From positions 46,948 through 110,947 of the forward strand of contig CACXXT010000002.1 of assembly GCA_902771725.1 (NCBI GenBank): a DNA stretch of 64,000 nucleotides, given 5' to 3'. Both the position numbers and the translations under genes were made by a program. How positions within the stretch are numbered: position 1 is the first letter of the stretch; each line of letters opens with the position of its first letter. Source of the DNA: an uncultured Bacteroidales bacterium (lineage in GTDB: Bacteria; Bacteroidota; Bacteroidia; Bacteroidales; Bacteroidaceae). This document shows, one piece after another, positions 26,111 to 36,454 of the stretch. The notes beneath the pieces were generated by a model. It was given only the letters and a program-made list of their open reading frames with translations, did not search any database and was not told the DNA's origin.

Positions 26111-26138
26111 AGTTGAAAGTTGAAAGTTGAAAGTTGAA
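26111..26138. repeat. Heptamer array (AGTTGAA)4 in a promoter
   Basis: Four perfect seven-base units lie between 26111 and 26138, with partial units on both sides. On the minus strand they read TTCAACT and stop exactly six bases before the -7 box. The same unit with the same spacing is found at 50738-50765. Confidence 0.9.
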
Positions 26139-26178
26139 AGTTTTTGCGTTTCAGACCCCATTATTTTAAACTTTTGCG

Positions 26179-26186
26179 TACCTTTG
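26179..26186 (+). promoter_or_regulatory. -7 box for the licD-like gene
   Basis: TACCTTTG lies 28 bases before the ATG at 26215. No clear -33 TTTG is seen. Confidence 0.65.
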
Positions 26187-26214
26187 CCCTTGAATAGAGT
26201 CATTCCCACACAAA

Positions 26215-27030
26215 ATGCTTATCTCCGAATCCGAAAATCAAGCCTTGCGCGAGCGCTTTGCTCCTGAAGGTTCACTGTTGCGCCGCCAACAACAACGTAT
26301 GTTTGAAATGCTGCTGTGGTTAGACCGCGTCTGCCGCCGCCACCGTATCCGCTACTGGCTGGGCTCGGGCACCCTGATCGGTGCTGTGCGCCACGGGGGA
26401 TTCATCCCCTGGGATGACGATGTCGACCTCGAATTGCTGCAGGAGGACTACCGACGTCTGCTGCAAGTGCTGCCCGAAGAATGCGAAGGCACCGACTATG
26501 CGCTACAGACCCACGAGACCGACCCCGGCTACGTCTTCACCTACGCAAAGTTGCGCGACCGTCGGAGCTACATCGAGGAAACGAACCACTACGACCGCCG
26601 CTGCCGCCTGCAAGGACTCTTCATCGATATCTTCCCCTTAGAACAGATTCCAGGTCCGCTGCACTGGCTCTCGAACCGCACGATAGGGCACATCTTCAAA
26701 ATTATGAAGAACCCGGAATATAACGACCAGCAAATCCTGCGCAAGACGACCAAACTCTTTGAATTCAACGTGCGATTCATATATCCTATCCTGCGCTGGG
26801 TGGGCAAATTATTCCCGCAGAAGGTGTTGCACTATGGGCTGGGTATTCCCTACGAAAGTACGCGCCGCCCTGAGGACCTCTTCCCGCTGAGGGACATCGA
26901 TTTCGAGGGATTCCCGTTCCTGGCACCACGCAATCCGGCGGCTTACCTGACCCGCATATACGGCGACTTTCGCCGTATGCCAGACTTGGATAGTATCCAA
27001 CCACATACGGCGAAAGTCGAAATTTACTGA
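26215..27030 (+). CDS. LicD family phosphotransferase
   Basis: The 271-residue protein contains the LicD signature at residues 50-72, GSGTLIGAVRHGGFIPWDDD followed by VDL, where the aspartates form the metal-binding site of this nucleotidyltransferase-fold family. LicD proteins transfer phosphocholine or related phospho-amino-alcohols from CDP-activated donors to cell-surface sugars. The gene is divergent from the nucleotidyltransferase-aminotransferase operon, which could supply the activated donor. It has its own TAnnTTTG promoter and converges on the GH36 gene with only 18 bases between stops. Family membership is clear; the transferred group is inferred. Confidence 0.88.
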   Translation: MLISESENQALRERFAPEGSLLRRQQQRMFEMLLWLDRVCRRHRIRYWLGSGTLIGAVRHGGFIPWDDDVDLELLQEDYRRLLQVLPEECEGTDYALQTHETDPGYVFTYAKLRDRRSYIEETNHYDRRCRLQGLFIDIFPLEQIPGPLHWLSNRTIGHIFKIMKNPEYNDQQILRKTTKLFEFNVRFIYPILRWVGKLFPQKVLHYGLGIPYESTRRPEDLFPLRDIDFEGFPFLAPRNPAAYLTRIYGDFRRMPDLDSIQPHTAKVEIY

Positions 27031-27048
27031 ACTGGTCTTCTCTGTGAA

Positions 27049-29217
27049 CTATACCTTCTTCAAGCGAATGACGCGGCTTGAGAACTGACGACCGAGGGTG
27101 GCATCAATACCCGTTTCCATAAGGAAGCGGCCACTGAAGGTCTTACCCTCGAAGTAGCGGGAACGCTCCGTGCCTTCGAACTCGTTGAGTTGGTAGGTGC
27201 CATCAGGATCGAGACCTGCAAGATGCCAGCGCGGGGTCTGGAGGTCAACATAGTTCTCGAACTTATAGCAGAAGAAGACAGCTTCGGACTTGTCCTCCGT
27301 GACGAACATCTCGCTGCAGAAGCCATTGCCTTCGTAGGGAGAGAGCAGACGATACTGGTCGCCAAGCTGGATGATGGGGCGGATCTCCTTGTAGAACGCC
27401 ACAGCTTTCTTGGCGTATTCACGCTCGCGGTCGTTGAGGTCGCTGGGCTTCATTTCCATACCGAGACGGCCGGTCATAGCTACATCAAAGCGGAACTTCA
27501 GGGGAATGACACGACCTGTCTGATGGTTGGGCGAGGCACTGACGTGCTGAGCCATAGCCATGGTGGGGAAGAAGTGGCTGGTACCCCACTGGATGAACAG
27601 ACGCTGCTGGGCGTCGGTATTGTCGCTGACCCAGAACTCATCGAAATATGGCATGAAGCCCCAGTTCACACGACCGCCGCCGCTGGCACAAAGCTGAATG
27701 ACGAGGTTCGGGTACTTGGCACGGATACGCTCCAGTGTGGCACGAAGACCACGATGGAAATCGACGATGAGGTGGCTTTGGTTGTCACCGGTGAGGTAGC
27801 TGCTGCCATAGTTGTTCATGCTCATGTTGCAGTCCCACTTGATGTAGTGGAGCCTGGGGTTCTCCTTGACAAGATTATCTACAATACCGAAAACAAAGTC
27901 CTGCACCTTTGGATTGGACATATCCAGCACAAGCTGTGTTCCTCCGCGTCCCTTGGAAAGTTCACGGGTGGGATGTGCTACGACCCAGTCCGGGTGAGCC
28001 TCATAAAGTTCACTCTTGGAATTCGTCATCTCGGGCTCAATCCAGATACCGAACTTCAGCCCACGGTCTTCAGCAGCCTTCAGCAAGGCGGGAACTCCGT
28101 TGGGCAGTTTCTGGGTATCGGTGATCCAGTCGCCAAGACCCTGGGTGTCGTCGGTGCGACGGTATTTACGGCCAAACCAGCCGTCGTCCACCACGAAGAG
28201 CTCACCGCCGAGTTCGCGGATGCCGTCCATCATCTGCTCGCAAACTTCCTGATTGACGTTCATGTAGACGCCTTCCCAGGAGTTCAGGAGGATGTCACGC
28301 AGGCCACGTCCGTTGTGCAGCTTGCCGGCACGTCCCCACCGGTGGAAGGCACGGCTGACGCCACCCTTGCCCTCGTTGCTATAAGCCAGTGCAAGTTCCG
28401 GTGTCTGGAAACTCTCACCGGGCTTCAGGGTATAGGCTGTGTGGAGGTCGTCAATACCGGCCACGAGGGTGTGGCGGTACTTGCCGCGCGTATCTATGCG
28501 GAGCTTGTAGTTACCGGTCCAACAAAGGGCTGCTCCTACAACGCGACCGCTGTTTTCCTGCGGTTTGCCGTCGAGCGAGATCATGACTTCAGCACGATCG
28601 TTCATACCTGCACGAACACCGTCGTGGCTGACGATGGTCTTCAGGCCTTGCGTCAGAGGTTCCTCGGTCATCTGCCCTTCGGCGCCCCAAGTGCCATGGA
28701 AATGGGTCAGCCAGGCGCCCTCCTGGCGGAAGGTCATCACGCCGCTGGCATACTGCTCCAGTTTCACGGGCTTCTTCTCACCGTTGCGCAGGACGGTCCA
28801 AGTCTCGATGACATCGCTCTGGTCGTTGGATTTGTAGTAGAGGTCCACAAAGAAGTCATACTTCTTGTCCTTCATGGAGATGATGGTGAGGTCGCCCTCT
28901 GTGCGGGTTCCCGTGATGGCGAGTTCGGTGGACATGTTACCGTCGGCATGGGTCACGGAAAGGGCGGTCTCATCGTAGCTGTCGCGGCCGAAGGCGGGAT
29001 AAGCATCATAATTGATGCTCATGGCGTCGATGACCTCGCGTCCTTGGGCGGGCGTGATGCGCGAACCATAATAATGAATGCGAGGGGTGCCGCCGTCGTT
29101 GGCAGTCAGCATGAGGGTGGTCTTCGGCGTGTTGATGAAGATGTCCTTTGCGGAGGCGGGGGTACTCAGCGGGAAAACCGCTAAGCACACTACGAGCAGG
29201 GAGAGGAGATGTTTCAT
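27049..29217 (-). CDS. Exported alpha-galactosidase, GH36
   Basis: The 722-residue protein has a signal peptide ending near STPASA. GH36 landmarks are present: NSWEGVYMNV, VDDGWFG, the nucleophile Asp462 in HYIKWDCN and the acid/base Asp532 in WVSDNTDA; the 70-residue spacing between them matches characterised GH36 enzymes. The N-terminal half is the beta-supersandwich domain and the end a small beta domain. It should release terminal alpha-galactose from oligosaccharides such as raffinose-type sugars, galactomannan or host glycans, probably in the periplasm. It lies next to the GH2 gene but has its own promoter and a heptamer-repeat leader, so the two are likely separate units. Confidence 0.95.
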   Translation of the reverse strand: MKHLLSLLVVCLAVFPLSTPASAKDIFINTPKTTLMLTANDGGTPRIHYYGSRITPAQGREVIDAMSINYDAYPAFGRDSYDETALSVTHADGNMSTELAITGTRTEGDLTIISMKDKKYDFFVDLYYKSNDQSDVIETWTVLRNGEKKPVKLEQYASGVMTFRQEGAWLTHFHGTWGAEGQMTEEPLTQGLKTIVSHDGVRAGMNDRAEVMISLDGKPQENSGRVVGAALCWTGNYKLRIDTRGKYRHTLVAGIDDLHTAYTLKPGESFQTPELALAYSNEGKGGVSRAFHRWGRAGKLHNGRGLRDILLNSWEGVYMNVNQEVCEQMMDGIRELGGELFVVDDGWFGRKYRRTDDTQGLGDWITDTQKLPNGVPALLKAAEDRGLKFGIWIEPEMTNSKSELYEAHPDWVVAHPTRELSKGRGGTQLVLDMSNPKVQDFVFGIVDNLVKENPRLHYIKWDCNMSMNNYGSSYLTGDNQSHLIVDFHRGLRATLERIRAKYPNLVIQLCASGGGRVNWGFMPYFDEFWVSDNTDAQQRLFIQWGTSHFFPTMAMAQHVSASPNHQTGRVIPLKFRFDVAMTGRLGMEMKPSDLNDREREYAKKAVAFYKEIRPIIQLGDQYRLLSPYEGNGFCSEMFVTEDKSEAVFFCYKFENYVDLQTPRWHLAGLDPDGTYQLNEFEGTERSRYFEGKTFSGRFLMETGIDATLGRQFSSRVIRLKKV

Positions 29218-29220
29218 GAA

Positions 29221-29248
29221 ATGTTAAATGTTTAATGTTAAATGTCAA
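29221..29248. repeat. Degenerate heptamer array in the GH36 leader
   Basis: Four seven-base units, ATGTTAA, ATGTTTA, ATGTTAA and ATGTCAA, fill the stretch immediately upstream of the GH36 start on the minus strand, between the promoter and the ATG. Confidence 0.85.
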
Positions 29249-29261
29249 TTGTTTTGCGCTG

Positions 29262-29292
29262 CAAATATAGGGAGAATCCCGAAAGTGTCCAA
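29262..29292 (-). promoter_or_regulatory. Promoter of the GH36 gene
   Basis: The minus strand shows TTG (29290-29292) and TATATTTG (29262-29269) with 20 bases between them, about 45 bases before the ATG. Confidence 0.7.
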
Positions 29293-29340
29293 GGGACAGG
29301 AGGAGATTATGTCATCAATGGATAAGATAATACTACAATT

Positions 29341-33552
<4,212 letters not shown>

Positions 33553-33624
33553 TTATCCCCTAAAAATGGGATTGCAGCATCGTGCACGAGGTTTCCAGGA
33601 AGGGTTTGACCGAGGCGATAAAGA

Positions 33625-33650
33625 AAGGGACGGCCTCACGGTCGTCCCTT
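33625..33650 (-). terminator. Terminator after the 153-residue membrane protein gene
   Basis: AAGGGAC (33625-33631) pairs with GTCCCTT (33644-33650), with partial pairing continuing inward. On the minus strand the stem is followed by TCTTTATC. It lies about 75 bases after the stop at 33727. Confidence 0.6.
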
Positions 33651-33726
33651 CTTCGTTGTGCTGCGGTTTTCAAGGTAAAAACAGTCGCGCACTTGATTAT
33701 TTTATAGAGAAAAAGCAAAAATGAAG

Positions 33727-34188
33727 TCAATTAGTGTAAGTGGTGTCGGTCGGTTCCGCGTTTGCTGAACGGATATCGATGACGGTGGTCTCTGTAGCAT
33801 CCAGTTCATCTTCGCCCTCGAACGAGGCCCTGAGTTCCTCGCCATCGGCCTCGTGGACTACGGAGGCCTGCTCCACGGCGGTGCCCAGCACAATAGCGAA
33901 AGCCACGAAGGCAGCTGCCTTGAACAGCGGGCGCATACGCAGGCTGAAAGTGATGCGGCGGGCTTTCACCTGCTCCTCGCCTGTCAATTGGAGGATACGC
34001 TGGTCAAAGCAATCATCCAAACGGGACTCGGCCATGAGCTTCTCGCCGGCGAACAACGGCTGCCACTTGCGCAAGTGCTCCGGCACCTCATCCTGTGCGA
34101 AGAAATCTCGCAGTAAGCGCTCTTCCTGAACCGAGGTCTCGGCAGCAAAGTAGCGATCCAGCAGTTGTTCGATATACTTGAAATCCAT
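33727..34188 (-). CDS. Small single-pass membrane protein, possible anti-sigma-like regulator
   Basis: The 153-residue protein has a soluble N-terminal domain (1-85) with FKYIEQLLDRYFAAETSVQE, a single membrane span at about 88-106, and an acidic C-terminal domain of about 45 residues rich in Glu, Asp and Thr. The opening IEQLLDRYFAAETS is a common start in Bacteroidota proteins encoded beside ECF sigma genes, and an ECF sigma gene lies 0.9 kb away beyond hsp20. An anti-sigma role would fit but is not shown: no ZAS zinc motif (HxxxCxxC) is visible. It has its own -7 box and terminator. Confidence 0.55.
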   Translation of the reverse strand: MDFKYIEQLLDRYFAAETSVQEERLLRDFFAQDEVPEHLRKWQPLFAGEKLMAESRLDDCFDQRILQLTGEEQVKARRITFSLRMRPLFKAAAFVAFAIVLGTAVEQASVVHEADGEELRASFEGEDELDATETTVIDIRSANAEPTDTTYTN

Positions 34189-34300
34189 ACGTTCTGTTTT
34201 GACGTTACTACTCTCATGACGATTCAGCAGGGGAAAAGTTACAAGGAAGTCCTCTATTTAACATTCTTTTAGAATCGAACGCACGCGAGTCGTTGCCTGC

Positions 34301-34308
34301 CAAAAGTA
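34301..34308 (-). promoter_or_regulatory. -7 box for the 153-residue membrane protein gene
   Basis: The minus strand reads TACTTTTG, about 110 bases before the ATG at 34188. The stretch between them has no gene. Confidence 0.55.
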
Positions 34309-34364
34309 TGGATGCTACTGACAGGTTGTCGCGTATGTTAAAGATTTTAAGCATGTTACGTCAC

Positions 34365-34378
34365 ATTTGTGGACAAAT
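34365..34378. promoter_or_regulatory. Palindrome upstream of the sigma-54 promoter
   Basis: ATTTGT-GG-ACAAAT is a perfect 6-bp inverted repeat centred about 40 bases upstream of the -24 element of the hsp20 promoter. It could be an operator or activator site; this is inferred from symmetry and position only. Confidence 0.45.
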
Positions 34379-34406
34379 TGTCATCCTCGGAGCGGCAAAA
34401 CGACAC

Positions 34407-34422
34407 TGGCACGCAAATTGCT
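34407..34422 (+). promoter_or_regulatory. Sigma-54 (-24/-12) promoter of hsp20
   Basis: TGGCAC at 34407-34412, a five-base spacer and TTGCT at 34418-34422 match the sigma-54 consensus TGGCAC-N5-TTGCW exactly. It lies 84 bases upstream of the hsp20 ATG in the only sizeable gap of this region, and no TAnnTTTG box is seen on that strand there. Confidence 0.75.
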
Positions 34423-34505
34423 TAATGAGAAGTGAAAGCCGACGCGAAAGCTGAGGCAAAAAGAAAAGAAATGTTTAACCCTTTAAAGTATAGGAGATTA
34501 CAACT

Positions 34506-34946
34506 ATGTTACCAGTAATGCTTAGAAACTCTTGGTTCCCCACCGTTTTCGATGACTTCTTCGACAACGCATTTCCAACCCACACCACCAACACCTGCAC
34601 GGCTCCTGCAGTGAACGTACGCGAAGATGCTACGGCTTACACCATGGAAGTGGCCGTCCCGGGTATCAAGAAAGAGTTCTGCCGCGTGAACCTCGACGAG
34701 AACGGTAACCTGAAAATCGCTATCGAGAACAAGCTCGAGCACAAGGAAGCTGACAAGGAACAGCCTCGCCACCACTACCTCCGCAGAGAGTTCTCCTACT
34801 GCAACTACCAGCAGAGCTACACACTGCCCGAGGATGTCGACAAGGAAAAGATTTCCGCTAAGGTAGAAGACGGCGTGCTCACCATCGTCCTGCCGAAGAT
34901 GGCGAAGGAAGAAGTCAAACTCAGCCGTCAGATTGAGGTCTGCTAA
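34506..34946 (+). CDS. Small heat-shock protein, Hsp20/alpha-crystallin family
   Basis: The 146-residue protein is a holdase chaperone that binds unfolding proteins in the cytoplasm. It shows the alpha-crystallin domain, from VREDATAYTMEVAVPGIKKE to GVLTIVLPKMAKEE, with the closing motif GVLTIVLPK close to the family's A-x-x-n-G-v-L consensus. The start has AGGAG upstream (TATAGGAGATTACAACT), an unusually good ribosome-binding site for this genome. A perfect sigma-54 promoter precedes it and a strong terminator follows. Sigma-54 control of a heat-shock gene is unusual for this group, where housekeeping-type promoters dominate. Confidence 0.95.
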   Translation: MLPVMLRNSWFPTVFDDFFDNAFPTHTTNTCTAPAVNVREDATAYTMEVAVPGIKKEFCRVNLDENGNLKIAIENKLEHKEADKEQPRHHYLRREFSYCNYQQSYTLPEDVDKEKISAKVEDGVLTIVLPKMAKEEVKLSRQIEVC

Positions 34947-34960
34947 CACAACCCTTCCTT

Positions 34961-34980
34961 TGTAGTCCCAAGGGACTACA
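34961..34980. repeat. Hairpin 1 of a duplicated palindrome after hsp20
   Basis: TGTAGTCCC-AA-GGGACTACA is a perfect 9-bp stem 15 bases after the hsp20 stop. Its core reappears with one base changed inside the terminator at 35017-35056. Confidence 0.8.
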
Positions 34981-35016
34981 AGGAAAAGATAAGGCTCTTT
35001 AGCGACATACATCCTA

Positions 35017-35056
35017 ATCCGTTGCTTGTAGTCCCAAGGCACTACAAGCAACGGAT
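35017..35056. terminator. Strong terminator between hsp20 and the ECF sigma gene
   Basis: ATCCGTTGCTTGTAGT (35017-35032) and ACTACAAGCAACGGAT (35041-35056) form a perfect 16-bp stem with an eight-base loop, followed by CTTTTTATT. It separates convergent genes and probably serves both. Confidence 0.9.
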
Positions 35057-35089
35057 CTTTTTATTCACGGAAACACATCTTGTAAGATC

Positions 35090-35635
35090 CTACTGCAGAC
35101 CATAGTTCTGCATCTGGGTATATTGCTCGCGCAGCTTCTGACGGGCACGGTGGAGGTACACACGGACTTGGTCCTCGGTGAGGCCGAGTTCGGTGGCTAT
35201 TTCCCGATAGCTGAGTCCTTCGATGTCGCGCAGGCGGATGATATCGTCCTGCGGCGGGGTCAGCTGGGCCATGAGCTGCGCGAGGATATTCAGGGACTCG
35301 CGGGCTTCGAGGGTCTCGGACAAGTGGGGAGTGGAAAGTGCGCTGTGGGAGGTGGCAGGGCCAAGACGTTCTGAGGAAGAAGTGGACTGGGAAAGATTCG
35401 CTTCGTACTGTGAGTGCTTCTTGCGGTCGAGGGCAAGATTCCGGCAGATCTGAGTGAGCCAGGCGCTGATATTCTGTATTTCAGGCCATTCAGCACGACG
35501 TTCCCAGGCACGAAGCATGGTATCCTGCACGATATCTTCGGCCTCGGCTGTGTGGAGGGTGATGCCGAGGGCCAGGCGATAGAGGCGATCGCGGTGGGGA
35601 AGGATATCAGTGCGGAAATCCATGGTTTGCGACAT
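35090..35635 (-). CDS. ECF-type RNA polymerase sigma factor
   Basis: The 181-residue protein has sigma region 2 at about 15-75 (AEAEDIVQDTMLRAWERRAEW, ISAWLTQICRNLALD) and region 4 at about 125-170 (GLSYREIATELGLTEDQVRV, YLHRARQKL). The linker at about 76-115 is long, and its sequence SALSTPHL is encoded by a heptamer array. The gene starts three bases after the argB stop, so it is the last member of the topA-aroK-speA-argB series. No anti-sigma gene follows it directly; the nearest candidate is the membrane protein at 33727. The target regulon is not evident. Confidence 0.9.
   Translation of the reverse strand: MSQTMDFRTDILPHRDRLYRLALGITLHTAEAEDIVQDTMLRAWERRAEWPEIQNISAWLTQICRNLALDRKKHSQYEANLSQSTSSSERLGPATSHSALSTPHLSETLEARESLNILAQLMAQLTPPQDDIIRLRDIEGLSYREIATELGLTEDQVRVYLHRARQKLREQYTQMQNYGLQ
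35323..35357. repeat. Heptamer array in the sigma factor linker
   Basis: Five diverged seven-base units (AGTGGGG, AGTGGAA, AGTGCGC, TGTGGGA, GGTGGCA) lie inside the coding region between sigma regions 2 and 4. Gain or loss of one unit would shift the frame. Confidence 0.6.
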
Positions 35636-35638
35636 GGA

Positions 35639-36454
35639 TTACGCGGAAGGCACGGTTTCGAGAGTAATCACCGTTCCTCCCTGCAGGTCATGAATATTGG
35701 TGATGCGAACCTTGGAGACGCCAGCCCGAAGGGCAGCAAAGGCATTCTCCAGCTTGGGAATCATCCCGCCGGCGATGGTGCCATCAGCGACAAGGGCACG
35801 GAAATCAACCTCGGTGAGGTGGGGAATGAGGGTGGAGGAATCTGAGGGATTGCGGAGAACGCCGGAGAGTTCGAAGCAGAAGGTGAGAGAGACGGAGGAG
35901 ACTGGGACCAAAGCGGTAGCCACACTCTGAGCCATGGTATCTGCGTTGGTGTTCAAGAGATTACCCTGGCCATCGTGGGTTAGGGGAGCCACCACGGGAG
36001 TGACACCGCTCTCGAGAAGTTGAAGCAGGCGCTGGCCGTCGGCACTGTCGACATCGCCCACGAAACCGAAGTCCACACCTTCAGGGGTAACGGGACGACG
36101 ATGGGCACGAATGAGATTAAAGTCGGCACCCGTAAGTCCAAGCGCATTGACGCCCCGTGCCTGCAACTGTGCCACGATGTTCTTGTTGACCAGTCCGCCG
36201 TAGACCATCGTGACCACGCGCAGCATCTCGGCATCCGTAATCCGGCGACCGCCGACCATGCGGCTCTCAATGCCCAGCTGTTCTGCCAGCTTCGTGGCAG
36301 AACGCCCGCCGCCGTGAACTAGGACTTTGGAACCGCCGACCTTCACGAACTCATCCAGCAGGATAGCCAATGAGGCAGAGTCTTCGACAACGGCGCCGCC
36401 GACTTTGATGACAGAGAGCCTTTGGGGAGCCTTATTCAAGGTAGGTGTATCCAT
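35639..36454 (-). CDS. argB: Acetylglutamate kinase
   Basis: ArgB phosphorylates N-acetylglutamate in arginine biosynthesis. The open frame extends to 36748, but the upstream part lies inside speA; ATG at 36454 gives 271 residues beginning just before IKVGGAVVED, the amino-acid-kinase lysine/glycine loop. Other motifs are VLVHGGGRSATKLAEQLG, GRRITDAEMLRVVTMVYGG and LLNTNADTMAQSVATAL. The start overlaps the end of speA by 23 bases, suggesting coupled translation. The C-terminal nucleotide-binding region (GTIAGGMIPKLENAFAAL) is complete. Confidence 0.95.
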   Translation of the reverse strand: MDTPTLNKAPQRLSVIKVGGAVVEDSASLAILLDEFVKVGGSKVLVHGGGRSATKLAEQLGIESRMVGGRRITDAEMLRVVTMVYGGLVNKNIVAQLQARGVNALGLTGADFNLIRAHRRPVTPEGVDFGFVGDVDSADGQRLLQLLESGVTPVVAPLTHDGQGNLLNTNADTMAQSVATALVPVSSVSLTFCFELSGVLRNPSDSSTLIPHLTEVDFRALVADGTIAGGMIPKLENAFAALRAGVSKVRITNIHDLQGGTVITLETVPSA

